DNA of 64,000 nucleotides from JAOPZW01 sp963764585 (GTDB taxonomy: Bacteria; Actinomycetota; Thermoleophilia; Solirubrobacterales; Solirubrobacteraceae): the NCBI GenBank assembly GCA_963764585.1, contig CAVXTB010000008.1, positions 186,001 to 250,000 of the forward strand, written 5' to 3'. The position numbers and the translations under genes were made by a program. A model generated the notes under the pieces. That model made no database searches. It was not told where the DNA came from and worked only from the letters and a program-made list of their open reading frames with translations. Position 1 is the first letter of the stretch. The number at the start of each line of letters is the position of its first letter. Positions 1-8,352 of this stretch are shown here, in pieces.

Positions 1-191
1 CGCGCGCCCGCCGGATCGACCGTTTCGTCGTGCGCCTCGAGTGGCCGGGCTGCCGCGCCGGCGTGCGCGTGGCGCACGTGCGCGTCGAGGGCGGCCGCCA
101 CGCCTGGCCGCCGCTCGGCGGCCCGGCGGGCATCGGGATCGACGGCGCCGAGGAGATCTGGCGCTTCTTCGCGGCGCTCCCGAGCCGCTAG
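1..191 (+). CDS. C-terminal end of a secreted esterase / PHB-depolymerase-like hydrolase (partial)
   Basis: Only the last 62 codons are present, in the frame that starts at base 3 and ends at TAG 189-191. The visible tail contains GGRHAWPP followed by AEEIWRFFAALPSR. This matches the end of the LpqC / feruloyl-esterase / polyhydroxybutyrate-depolymerase family of alpha/beta hydrolases, where the histidine of an H-(A/T)-W-P motif completes the catalytic triad and a helix ending in (I/V)W-x-FF closes the domain. The substrate cannot be judged from this fragment. It lies about 95 bases upstream of the PspC gene and is probably a separate transcription unit. Confidence 0.6.
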   Translation, partial: RARRIDRFVVRLEWPGCRAGVRVAHVRVEGGRHAWPPLGGPAGIGIDGAEEIWRFFAALPSR

Positions 192-284
192 CCCTCCCTG
201 GTCCGCGCGCGCCCGGTCAGGGACAACCCCTAGGGGCCATTCCCAATGGTGCGAAGCGGCCGTGGCGACGATCCTGATCTCACC

Positions 285-1436
285 ATGACCGACGAGACCA
301 CGCCCAACGAGAACGCCCCCACTCAGGCCGGCGGCGGCCGCGAGGATCCCCACCACGAGCCGCCGCAGGCTCAGGAGCCGACCGCCGAGCAGCCGACCAC
401 CGCGCAGCCCGGCCCCCGCCGCCTCTACCGCTCGCGCGGCGACCGCGTCATCGGCGGCGTCTGCGGCGGGATCGCCAAGTACTTCGGCATCGACCCCGTG
501 ATCGTGCGCATCGTGGCCGTCGCCCTGATCTTCCTCGGCGGCACCGGCCTGATCGCCTACATCGCCGGCCTGCTGCTCATCCCCAACGAGGGCGAGGGCG
601 GCGGCCCCGCCGAGGGCCCTCGCCGCAGCATGGTCGTCGCGGGCGCGATCCTGCTCGTGATCGCGATCGGGGTGGCGCTGCCCTTTCGCGGTGGCTGGTG
701 GGGCGATTGGTCGCTCGTGCCACTCGGGCTCGTCGCCATTGCGGGCCTCGTCGTCTGGCGGCTGGCTTCCGGTCAACGACCTGAAGGTGACGCGCGCGCG
801 GTCCTGCGCGCGATGGGACTCGGCGTCGTGCTCCTCGTGGTCTGCCTCTGCCTCGCGCTCGGCGCGGCCTGGGCCGCCGCCGCCGGCGGCAACGGCGTCG
901 TCGCGGGGATCGTGATCGCCTGCGGCGTGGCCCTGATCGCCGGCGCCTTCATGGGCTCGCAGGCGCGCTGGATGATCCTGCCCGCGCTCGCGGTCGCGCT
1001 GCCGGCCGGCGTCGTCTCGGCCGCAGACCTCGACGTCAAGGGCGGCTACGGGGACAAGACCTACCGCCCCGCCAGCAACGAGACCGTCCGCGACTCCTAC
1101 CGCCTGGGCGCCGGCAAGCTCGTGGTCGACCTGCGCGGCGCGCACCTGACCGCGGGCGATCACCGCATCAAGCTCCGCGTCGGCGTCGGCGAGGCGGACC
1201 TGGTCGTGCCGCGTGACGTCTGCGTGTCGACCAACAGCCATCTCGGCATCGGCGGCTGGGAGATCTTCAATCGCGACGGCGGCGGCGTCGATGTCGACCG
1301 CCAGGACGACCGCAGCGCGCCCGAGGGGACGCCGCACGTGATCGTCGACGCGAACGTCGGCATGGGCGCGTTCACCGTCCATCACAACGACGACGAGGGC
1401 TTCAACGGCAGCGCGGGCAACAAGGCATGCGCATGA
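285..1436 (+). CDS. PspC-domain membrane protein with LiaF-like C-terminal domain
   Basis: A 383-residue polytopic membrane protein. Residues 1-44 are a Pro/Gln/Glu-rich cytoplasmic tail. Residues 46-103 are a PspC domain (RGDRVIGGVCGGIAKYFG, then a hydrophobic segment). About five more hydrophobic helices follow between residues 115 and 245. The C-terminal part (about 275-365) alternates beta-strand-like segments and resembles the LiaF / cell-wall-active-antibiotic-response domain (DUF2154). ATG at 285 is preferred over the in-frame ATG at 246 because the protein then opens MTDETTPNENA, a typical acidic tail. It overlaps the next gene by 10 bases and heads an apparent four-gene operon with a kinase/regulator pair. 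By analogy with LiaFSR it probably senses envelope stress or modulates the kinase. Confidence 0.85.
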   Translation: MTDETTPNENAPTQAGGGREDPHHEPPQAQEPTAEQPTTAQPGPRRLYRSRGDRVIGGVCGGIAKYFGIDPVIVRIVAVALIFLGGTGLIAYIAGLLLIPNEGEGGGPAEGPRRSMVVAGAILLVIAIGVALPFRGGWWGDWSLVPLGLVAIAGLVVWRLASGQRPEGDARAVLRAMGLGVVLLVVCLCLALGAAWAAAAGGNGVVAGIVIACGVALIAGAFMGSQARWMILPALAVALPAGVVSAADLDVKGGYGDKTYRPASNETVRDSYRLGAGKLVVDLRGAHLTAGDHRIKLRVGVGEADLVVPRDVCVSTNSHLGIGGWEIFNRDGGGVDVDRQDDRSAPEGTPHVIVDANVGMGAFTVHHNDDEGFNGSAGNKACA

Positions 1437-1612
1437 ACCGCCGTCCCGACCTCCCCCCGTTCGTCGCCGGCTTCGGGCTCGTCGTCTTCGGCGCCGTGCT
1501 GCTGGCCGACGCGCTCGACGCGATCCACCTGAGCTTCGGCGCGCTCGTCCCGCTCGCGCTCTTCCTCGTCGGCGACGTGCTGCTGGCGCAGGGCCTCTCG
1601 CGCCGTGAGTGA
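1427..1612 (+). CDS. Small LiaI-like two-helix membrane protein
   Basis: A 61-residue protein that starts inside the end of the PspC/LiaF-like gene (ATG 1427, stop of the previous gene at 1434-1436). It has a short Arg/Pro N-terminus, then two hydrophobic segments (about 12-30 and 37-56) separated by DALDAIHLSFG. This is the pattern of the LiaI/LiaF transmembrane region family that accompanies PspC/LiaF proteins. The overlap implies translational coupling. It has no catalytic motif. It probably assembles with the flanking membrane proteins in envelope-stress signalling, a role inferred from context. Confidence 0.7.
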   Translation: MRMNRRPDLPPFVAGFGLVVFGAVLLADALDAIHLSFGALVPLALFLVGDVLLAQGLSRRE

Positions 1613-1630
1613 CGGCCGCAGCGGGCTGGC

Positions 1631-2863
1631 ATGATCGCAGGCGACATGGGCATCGACCCGACCGCCGCAGCCCCGCCGCGCGAGCCGCTGCGCCGCGACC
1701 GCTCGCGCGGCGTGATCGCCGGCGTCTGCGCGGGGCTCGCCCGCCACCTGCGCATCGACCCGATCATCGTGCGCATCGCGTTCGTCGCGGCGGCGACCGC
1801 CGGCGGCGTCGGGCTCGTGCTCTACGTCATGGCGTGGCTGGTCATCCCCGACGAGGGCGGCGACGCCAAGCCGGCCCGGCGCCTGCGCCACGGCCGCGCC
1901 GCGGTCGAGGTCGGCCTCGGGATGGGCTGCGTGGTCCTGAGCCTGCTGCTCACCGCGCGCGCCCTCGGGTTCTGGTTCTCCGACGGCGTCGTGTGGCCGA
2001 CGGCGCTCGTGGCGGCGGGCGCCGCCCTGCTCTGGCGCCAGTCGCTGGCGCCCACGCCCGCCGAGGCGCCGGCGCCCGCCGAGCCCGAGGAGGAGCGTCG
2101 CGAGCGTGCGCGCGTGCTGTCGCGCGCCGGCCTGGGCGCGGCGCTCGTCATCGCGGCCGGCATCTTCTTCCTGTACTTCACCGGCTCGCTGTCGGCTGCC
2201 CGCGACGCGGTGCTCGCGGCGCTCGTCGTCGCCGCCGTGATCGCCATCATCTTCGCCCCGCTGCTCGTGCGGCTCGTGCGCTCGCTGGCCTCCGAGCGCG
2301 AGGAGCGCATCCGCTCGCAGGCGCGCGCCGAGATGGGAGCGCACCTGCACGACTCGGTCCTGCAGACGCTCGCGCTCGTGCAGAAGCGCGCCGACGACCC
2401 GCGGGCGGTCGCCGCCCTCGCCCGCACGCAGGAGCGCGAGCTGCGCGCGTGGCTGGCCGGGCGCGAGGGCGGCCACGAGCGCCTGGCCGCCGCGCTCGAG
2501 GAGGTCGCCGGCGACGTCGAGCGCGCCCACGGCGTGCCGGTCGAGATCGTCGTCGTCGGCGATCGCGAGCTCGACGGCCGCGGCGAGGCGCTGGTCGCCG
2601 CCGCGCGCGAGGCGATGGTCAACGCCGCCAAGTTCGGCGCGGGCTCGACCGTCGACGTCTACGCCGAGGCGGGCGACGGCGAGCTGCAGGTCTACGTGCG
2701 CGACCGCGGCCCGGGCTTCGATCCCGAGGCCGTGCCGCCCGACCGCCGCGGCGTGCGCGAGTCGATCGTCGGGCGCATGCTGCGCCACGGCGGGCGCGCC
2801 GCGATCCATTCCGCGCCCGGCGCCGGCACCGAGGTCGAGCTGACGCTCCCGGAGTCGTCATGA
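1631..2863 (+). CDS. PspC-domain sensor histidine kinase (NarL/LiaS type)
   Basis: A 410-residue sensor kinase. Residues about 20-76 are a second PspC domain (RSRGVIAGVCAGLARHLR), used here as the input module. Several transmembrane helices follow between about 55 and 225. The HisKA_3-type dimerisation region contains LHDSVLQTLAL, with His240 as the likely phosphoacceptor. The ATPase part shows an N-box (AAREAMVNAAKFG) and a G1 box (VRDRGPGFDP). Its stop overlaps the start of the response regulator (ATGA at 2860-2863), so the two are a cognate pair. An alternative ATG start lies at 1646. PspC at the N-terminus replaces the short two-helix sensor of classical LiaS. The signal is probably a membrane or cell-wall perturbation (inference). 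Confidence 0.88.
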   Translation: MIAGDMGIDPTAAAPPREPLRRDRSRGVIAGVCAGLARHLRIDPIIVRIAFVAAATAGGVGLVLYVMAWLVIPDEGGDAKPARRLRHGRAAVEVGLGMGCVVLSLLLTARALGFWFSDGVVWPTALVAAGAALLWRQSLAPTPAEAPAPAEPEEERRERARVLSRAGLGAALVIAAGIFFLYFTGSLSAARDAVLAALVVAAVIAIIFAPLLVRLVRSLASEREERIRSQARAEMGAHLHDSVLQTLALVQKRADDPRAVAALARTQERELRAWLAGREGGHERLAAALEEVAGDVERAHGVPVEIVVVGDRELDGRGEALVAAAREAMVNAAKFGAGSTVDVYAEAGDGELQVYVRDRGPGFDPEAVPPDRRGVRESIVGRMLRHGGRAAIHSAPGAGTEVELTLPESS

Positions 2864-3492
2864 CGCGCGTGGCGATCGTCGACGACCATGGGCTGTTCCG
2901 CGCCGGCGTGCGGTCCGAGCTCGAGGGCCACGTCGAGCTGGTGGGCGAGGCCGCGAGCGTCGACGAGGCGGTCGCGCTCGTCAACGCGGCGCGCCCCGAC
3001 GTCGTCCTGCTCGACGTCCACATGCCGGGCGGCGGCGGCGTGGCCGTGATCCGCGGCGCGGCCGAGCACGCGCCCGGCACGCTGTTCCTGGCGCTGTCGG
3101 CCTCCGACGCCGCCGAGGACGTCATCGCCACCATCCGCGCCGGCGCGCGCGGGTACGTGACCAAGAACATCGCCACCCACGAGCTGCTCGACGCCATCGC
3201 CCGCGTGCAGGCCGGCGACGCCGTCTTCTCGCCGCGCCTGGCCGGCTTCGTGCTCGACGCCTTCGCCGGCCCCGCGCCCGCGCCCGAGGACCCCGAGCTC
3301 GACCAGCTCACCGCCCGCGAGCGCGAGGTCCTGCGCCACATCGCGCGCGGCTACCTCTACAAGGAGGTCGCCCTGCGCCTGGGCATCTCGGCCAAGACCG
3401 TCGAGGCCCACGTCTCGGCCGTGCTGCGCAAGCTGCAGCTGTCCAACCGCCATGAGCTGTCGCGGTGGGCGGCCGAGCGGCGGCTGGACTAG
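2860..3492 (+). CDS. NarL/LuxR-family response regulator (LiaR-like)
   Basis: A 210-residue response regulator. The receiver domain (1-120) carries the acidic pair in AIVDDHGLFRAG and the phosphoacceptor Asp52 in VVLLDVHMPGG. The output domain (about 148-205) is a LuxR-type helix-turn-helix: LTAREREVLRHIARG, then the recognition helix in ISAKTVEAHVSAVLRKL. The start is fixed by the ATGA overlap with the kinase gene. It is the last gene of the PspC operon and probably autoregulates it. Operon membership is seen directly; the regulon is inferred. Confidence 0.92.
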   Translation: MTRVAIVDDHGLFRAGVRSELEGHVELVGEAASVDEAVALVNAARPDVVLLDVHMPGGGGVAVIRGAAEHAPGTLFLALSASDAAEDVIATIRAGARGYVTKNIATHELLDAIARVQAGDAVFSPRLAGFVLDAFAGPAPAPEDPELDQLTAREREVLRHIARGYLYKEVALRLGISAKTVEAHVSAVLRKLQLSNRHELSRWAAERRLD

Positions 3493-3501
3493 ACGGTGGG
3501 C

Positions 3502-4746
3502 TTACGCCCACAGGCCGCTATAGGGCACCGCCCACAGGCGGTCTCCGAGCGGGACTGTTTGCGCCCCCGCGTAGACGACGATCCCTGCCCTGAAGCCCAC
3601 CTGGCGCGCGTCGCGGAGCTTCTCCAGCCAGCGCCAGTCGCTTCTGCTCAGCGTCGCGGCAGCCTTGACCTCGATGCCCGCGACGTAGCGGGCTCGGTTC
3701 TCGAGGACCAGGTCGACGTCCTCGCGCTCGCGCTGGTAATGGAACAGGCGCACCTCCTCCTCGGCCCAACTGGCGTGCTTGAGGAGCTCAGCCACGACGA
3801 AGGTCTCACACGCCTTGCCCTTCACCTGATCGTCGGAACGGATCCTGGCTTCGTCGGCGCCCACGAGATACGCGAACAGTCCCGGATCGCAGATGTACGC
3901 CTTGGGCTTGCTGACCTCACGCGCACCGACGCCCGGGCGCCACCCTGGCAGCCGTCTGACGAGGAACATCTGCTCGAGCAGGACGACGTACTCCTTGACC
4001 GTCTTGTCGTCCATCCCAAGCTGCTGACCGAGCTTGCGGTACGACAGGAGGTTGGCGGACTGGGCAGCGAGAAGCCGCAAGAGCTGGGCCGCATCGTCGG
4101 CTCGGCGCAGATCCGCGAGCGCATTGAGGTCGCGATCCAAGGTCCCGCTGACGTAGTCGCGATACCACCTGTTGCGAAGGCGTCCGGCCGGACGTAGCCG
4201 AGCCTCGGGGTAGCCGCCCTCGGCGATGAAGCCGCTGTAGGAGTCGGGACCGACCGGCGCGCCATCGACCTGCGGCGCACGCCCCGCGAACAGCTCGTCG
4301 ACGCAGTTCAGCGTCCGCGACTCGACCTCGGCGCGGGACAACGGCCACATGTCGATCCGGTCGATCCGACCGGGCAAGGCATCGAGGATCTTTCGATTGG
4401 CCAGCACGTTCGCAGAGCCAGTGATCAGGAAGCGCCCGGGCGCCGTGTCCGAGTCGACCGCTCGCTTGAGCTCGAGGAGCAGGTCTGGCGCCCGATGGAC
4501 CTCGTCGATGAACGCCGGCCCGCCGAGACCAGCGACGAAGCCGGCCGGATCGTCGAGCGCGGCCTGGCGAGTGGCTCGATCGTCGAGTGTGTAGGACCGC
4601 ATTGGGACCTCACCCGCTGTGGCCGTGATGCTCTCGACCAGCGTCGTCTTGCCGACCTGGCGGGCACCTGTGACAAACAGGATCCGGGCATGCTCGATGC
4701 CCTCGACGATGAGTGGGCGTATGCGGCGGGGATAGATGGTCGTCAT
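3502..4746 (-). CDS. AAA-family ATPase with DUF4143 domain and C-terminal nuclease-like fold
   Basis: A 414-residue protein of the AAA_14/DUF4143 family. It shows a Walker A motif near residue 28 (TGARQVGKTTLVES), a Walker B-like segment (GPAFIDEVHRAPD), a central DUF4143 region with a winged-helix-like stretch (LLSYRKLGQQLGMDDKTVKEY) and a C-terminal PD-(D/E)xK-like motif (DVDLVLENR, then GIEVKA). Family members are common stand-alone accessory genes whose function is poorly defined; DNA binding and ATP hydrolysis are expected. Starts at ATG 4758 or GTG 4779 are also possible. The gene is a monocistron with repeats in its promoter (4786-4824). Its base composition looks somewhat less GC-extreme than its neighbours, which suggests acquisition (not computed). 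Confidence 0.85.
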   Translation of the reverse strand: MTTIYPRRIRPLIVEGIEHARILFVTGARQVGKTTLVESITATAGEVPMRSYTLDDRATRQAALDDPAGFVAGLGGPAFIDEVHRAPDLLLELKRAVDSDTAPGRFLITGSANVLANRKILDALPGRIDRIDMWPLSRAEVESRTLNCVDELFAGRAPQVDGAPVGPDSYSGFIAEGGYPEARLRPAGRLRNRWYRDYVSGTLDRDLNALADLRRADDAAQLLRLLAAQSANLLSYRKLGQQLGMDDKTVKEYVVLLEQMFLVRRLPGWRPGVGAREVSKPKAYICDPGLFAYLVGADEARIRSDDQVKGKACETFVVAELLKHASWAEEEVRLFHYQREREDVDLVLENRARYVAGIEVKAAATLSRSDWRWLEKLRDARQVGFRAGIVVYAGAQTVPLGDRLWAVPYSGLWA

Positions 4747-4785
4747 CGGCGCCCGCATTGCGACGCAGACCCGGGGCACGGTTGT

Positions 4786-4824
4786 CGTAAATGCGGAATA
4801 ACTCCGGCGTAAATGCGGAGTATA
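4786..4824 (-). promoter_or_regulatory. Operator/promoter-like element of the DUF4143 ATPase gene
   Basis: The 12-mer CGTAAATGCGGA occurs twice, at 4786-4797 and 4808-4819, with a 22-bp period. The second copy lies within an inverted repeat, ACTCCG (4801-4806) and CGGAGT (4816-4821). On the minus strand the outer arm runs into TATACT at 4819-4824, a good -10 hexamer. An operator that covers the -10 suggests autorepression by the ATPase or control by an unlinked repressor. The repeats are seen directly; the regulation is inferred. Confidence 0.5.
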
Positions 4825-4846
4825 TGCGTCGTAGACGCGGAGCGAG

Positions 4847-6197
4847 CTAGACCGCCAGCGGGCAGGCGAAGCGGAAGATCGGGTGCGGCGTCAGCGTCGT
4901 CGTGCGGGCGATCGCGCGCGCCGGCGCGGTCACCGCAGGCGACGACGCGCCGCGGTCGAGCTTGAGCACGTCGATGCCGCCGGCGACGTCGAGCGCGTAG
5001 ACGACCTGGTGGGTCGGGTCGCTCGGCGCGAAGTACGCGGCCCAGAACTCGCCCTGGTTGACGTAGTAGCCGACCTGCTTGATCGCGCGCGGGTCCGAGA
5101 CGTCGAGGAAGCGCACGCCCTGGTCGTACCAGCCCTGGGCGATGAGCGAGCCCGAGACGTCGAACCAGTGCGCCGAGCAGTTGACCGTCGTCGGCAGGCC
5201 GAGCGGGTTGGAGCGCCCGGTGCCGTCCATCAGCTCGTTGAGCTCGGTGGTCCACAGGTCGAGCAGCTCGAGCTTGATCGTGCCGTCGGGGTTGCGCTCG
5301 TCGGTGATCCGCCACGTCTGCAGCGAGCCCTGGCCCTCGCAGCCCGGGCGCAGGTAGTCCTCCTCGGTGACCGCGAGCAGGTCGGGCCCGATGCGGCGCG
5401 AGTTGTGGTGCAGGAAGTCCAGTGGCGAGTCGTTGGCCGAGCCGGGATCGGTCGACGGGCCGCTGTTGCCCGTGTTCGTGATCGCCGGATCGCTGCGGTA
5501 CACGAGCGCGGGCGCGAGCGGGTTGGCGATCGCGGTCGTGTCGTAGCCGAAGGTCCCGTCCTCGCCCGTGACCCACGCGATGCCCGTGTCGTCGACCTGC
5601 ACGTCGTGGGTGAAACCGCCGCCGGGCACCTTGAACACGCCGAGGTACTGCGGCTTGGACGGGTCGGCCATGTCGAAGACGGTCAGGCCGTCCGACGAGC
5701 CGGTCGTCCACAGGTAGCGGCAGCCGGCGATGCAGTTGGCGATGTGGCCGTTGTTGGACCCCGGGGTCCCCGCGACGCCGTTCAGGGCCGGCACCTCGAC
5801 CGGCGTGGCGCTGGCCAGCGCCGGCGCGCTGCGGGTCGGTGACGTCGATGACGTAGATGACGCCGACGCCCGTGAAGCTCGGGTCGTTGGTGATGATCAC
5901 GTAGTCGCGCCCGCCGATGTGGCCGACGTCGACGTCCTCGTTCTCGAAGTGCGGCAGCGGCAGGCGGCTCAGGCGCTGCGGATCGTCGGGGCGCGAGATG
6001 TCGTAGATCCCCAGGCCGGTGGCGCTCGTGACGTACATCGTGTCGCCGTCGGGGCTGAAGCGCGCGCCGATGGCGCCGACGGCCTCGGGCAGCGTGCCCA
6101 GCTCGGTGACGTTGTCCGACTTGAAGAGGGCGGCGGGCGCCGGCGCGGCGAGCGCGGCGCTGAGCAGGATCGCGGCCAACGCGACGTAGGAGCGCAT
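4847..6197 (-). pseudogene. Secreted LVIVD-repeat beta-propeller protein, interrupted by one frameshift
   Basis: The N-terminal part starts at ATG 6197 with a signal peptide (MRSYVALAAILLSAALAAPA). Propeller-like segments follow, such as GARFSPDGDTMYVTS, GLGIYDISRPDDP and VIYVIDVTDPQ. Near 5822-5835 the reading frame must shift by one base to continue as ATPVEVPALNGVAGTPGSNN and the remaining LVIVD-type blades (GLTVFDMADPSKPQYLG, VRFLDVSDPRAIKQVGYYV) to the stop at 4847. Both halves are well-formed protein, so this is one gene of about 450 residues broken by a single indel. The break may be a real mutation or a sequence error. The family is extracellular or envelope-associated, with no known enzymatic role. 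The upstream ATG at 6320 is unlikely because it precedes the signal peptide. Confidence 0.75.
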
Positions 6198-6350
6198 GCC
6201 GGCTCCGAACGCGGGCGGCGCGCGATTCTTGCGGCGACTCGGGTTTTCTCGCAAATTGCGACAATTCTGAAGCTCTACTCGAGGGTCAGGCATTGCACCC
6301 GCAAGACGCTTAGTTGACATATCGGGGGCCGGAGCGTCAGGGTTGGCGAC

Positions 6351-7190
6351 ATGGTCACTGGCACGTTCGGCGGTCGCGGAGACCGCTCACCGGCCAGGAT
6401 CGTCTTGGTAACGGTCCTGAGTCTCACGTCGTTCGCCCTGTTCGCGTCGACGGCACACGCGACCCTTCGCGTCATCAACCACAACGATCCCGCCGGCGAC
6501 CCGACGCGCATCACCTATCGCCTGTCGACGCCCACGCGTTCGCCGCTGATCCCCGACTTCGAGCTGCCCGACGAGCAGTGCCAGCTGCCGCAGGACGCGT
6601 CGCACTGCGGCACGAGCTTCGGCGTGGACCCGACGATCTACGGCACGACCTACATCGTGCAGGCGTTGGTTCCTCCGGGTTGGAGGACCGAGGCCATCGA
6701 GTGCATCGGCCAGGGTTTCCCCGGAGAGTTCACGAAGGACGTCGCGAACGGTCGCGTGACCCTCGTGCACCAGAGCAAGACGACCGAGCAGACCTGCGCG
6801 TTCACGAACGGCAGGGTGTCCGGATCCGGCGGGCAGGCCTCCTCGGGAGTGTCACCCTCGGTTCCGGCGTCCGAGGCGTCGAAGGTGGCCGTTCCGCGCG
6901 GGCCGGCGCTCATCGGGATCAGGGTCGGGCGCGGCTTCGCCGCAGCGACGGTTCGCATCACCCGACGGTCGGTGATCAGGTGCCAGCTGCTGTCGGGCAA
7001 GACGGTGGTCGGGACCGCGCGCGTCGTGCGCAATGCGGGGACCCGGACGGTCCGCGTGACGCTGCGCAAGAAGACCTGGCGATCCTGGCTCGCCCGCGGC
7101 CTGAAGCGAAAGACGCTCACGCTGAAGGTCACCGTCGCCGCCGGCAAGGCGACCCACGTCTTCAGGCACCGCGTCCTGGTGAGGCTGTAG
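6351..7190 (+). CDS. Secreted protein of unknown function
   Basis: A 279-residue protein with a long signal peptide (basic start, hydrophobic core about residues 17-35, cleavage likely after AHA). The mature N-terminal half has several Cys (CQLP, HCGTSF, ECIGQ, TCAFTNG) and looks like a small beta domain. A Gly/Ser linker (about 165-185) leads to a C-terminal half of alternating hydrophobic and basic strands (TVRITRRSVIRCQLLSG, TLTLKVTVAAGKATHVF). I do not recognise a family. It is divergent from the propeller gene across a 153-bp gap, and its 3' end overlaps the convergent aminotransferase gene by 29 bp. Confidence 0.7.
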   Translation: MVTGTFGGRGDRSPARIVLVTVLSLTSFALFASTAHATLRVINHNDPAGDPTRITYRLSTPTRSPLIPDFELPDEQCQLPQDASHCGTSFGVDPTIYGTTYIVQALVPPGWRTEAIECIGQGFPGEFTKDVANGRVTLVHQSKTTEQTCAFTNGRVSGSGGQASSGVSPSVPASEASKVAVPRGPALIGIRVGRGFAAATVRITRRSVIRCQLLSGKTVVGTARVVRNAGTRTVRVTLRKKTWRSWLARGLKRKTLTLKVTVAAGKATHVFRHRVLVRL

Positions 7191-8328
7191 CCGGCGCGCG
7201 CACGGCAAGCCCTGCGCGCACGGCGTCCACGACCTCGTCCTGCTGGGCAATCGTCATCGTCGCGAACAGCGGGAGGGTCACTGCGCGCGCCGCATAGGCC
7301 TCGGTGACCGGGAGATCGACAGCGGAGCTGTAGATCGAGAAGCGGTGCGCGGGCGGGTAGTGCACGCTCGTCTGCACCCCGCGCGCGGCGAGCGCCTCGC
7401 GGAAGCGCGCGCGATCCACGCCATCGTCGAGCACGATCGTGAACAGGTGGTGGGCCAGCTGCGCGCCGGGCACGGACGGCAGCGCGGGGGTCAGCCCATC
7501 CATCCCGGCGAGCAGCTCTCGATAGCGCGCGACGAGCTCGGCACGGCGGGCGTTGTCGGCGTCCAGCCGGGCGAGGCGTCTCCGGGCGAGGGCGGCACGC
7601 GGCTCGTCGATGCGGTAGTTGAACCCGAGGTCGACGACGTCGTAGCCGGCCGCGTGGCCGCGGTGGCGATCCCAGGTCAAGGTCGTCATGCCGTGCGACC
7701 GCAGCAGCCGCATCCGTGCGGCGAGCTGATCGTCGTCGGTCACCACCATGCCCCCCTCACCCACGGCGAGGTTCTTGTTCGCGAAGAAGCTGAACGCTCC
7801 GGCCAGGCCGAAGGTCCCCAGATGCCGGTCGCCGAGCCGCGAGCCCGCAGCGTGCGCCGCGTCCTCGAGCACGACCAGCCCGCGCTCGCGTCCGAGCGCG
7901 GCGACCTCCGCTATGCGACCGGGATGGCCGCCGTAGGCCATCGCCATGATCGCCCTCGTGCGCGCGGTCAGCACGGCCTCGACGGCGCGCGGATCGAGCC
8001 ACGGCTCGGTCACGCTCACCACATCGGCGAAGACCGGTCGGGCCGCGGTGTACGCGATGGCGTTGACCGTAGCCACGAAGGTCATCGACGGCACGACCAC
8101 CTCGGCGCCGGGGCCGAGCTCCGCGGCCGCGCAGATCAGGTGCAGCGCCGCCGTGCCGTTGGCGACGGCAAGGGCATGGCGCGCGCCGGCATAGGCCGCG
8201 AACTCGCGCTCGAGCGCCTCGGTCTGCGGGCCCATGCTGAGCCATCCTGAGCGGTAGACGTCCGCGACCGCCGCGATGTCCTCTTCGGTCACGACCACAT
8301 CGGCCAACGGCACTGTCCACTCCGCCAT
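7162..8328 (-). CDS. DegT/DnrJ/EryC1/StrS-family sugar aminotransferase
   Basis: A 388-residue PLP-dependent enzyme of the NDP-keto-sugar aminotransferase family. It shows the substrate/PLP-binding motif NGTAALHL (57-64), PSMTFVATVNA (80-90), the acidic residue contacting the PLP ring nitrogen in VLEDAAHAAG (Asp156) and the Schiff-base lysine in FFANKNLAVGEGG (Lys185). Family members transfer an amino group from glutamate to a 3- or 4-keto NDP-sugar. The adjacent epimerase and the downstream glycan genes suggest an amino sugar for the surface polysaccharide. The start MAEWTVPLADVVVTEED is typical. It is followed on the same strand by no other gene, so it is probably the end of a two-gene unit with the epimerase. 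Confidence 0.9.
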   Translation of the reverse strand: MAEWTVPLADVVVTEEDIAAVADVYRSGWLSMGPQTEALEREFAAYAGARHALAVANGTAALHLICAAAELGPGAEVVVPSMTFVATVNAIAYTAARPVFADVVSVTEPWLDPRAVEAVLTARTRAIMAMAYGGHPGRIAEVAALGRERGLVVLEDAAHAAGSRLGDRHLGTFGLAGAFSFFANKNLAVGEGGMVVTDDDQLAARMRLLRSHGMTTLTWDRHRGHAAGYDVVDLGFNYRIDEPRAALARRRLARLDADNARRAELVARYRELLAGMDGLTPALPSVPGAQLAHHLFTIVLDDGVDRARFREALAARGVQTSVHYPPAHRFSIYSSAVDLPVTEAYAARAVTLPLFATMTIAQQDEVVDAVRAGLAVRAPATASPGRGA

Positions 8329-8352
8329 GGGGCAACGGTACCGGGCGGACCG

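Noticed and set aside
1382..2809. A 475-codon minus-strand open frame
   Set aside because: Antisense to the LiaI-like and kinase genes; low-complexity Arg/Ala/Asp/His composition and no recognisable domain.
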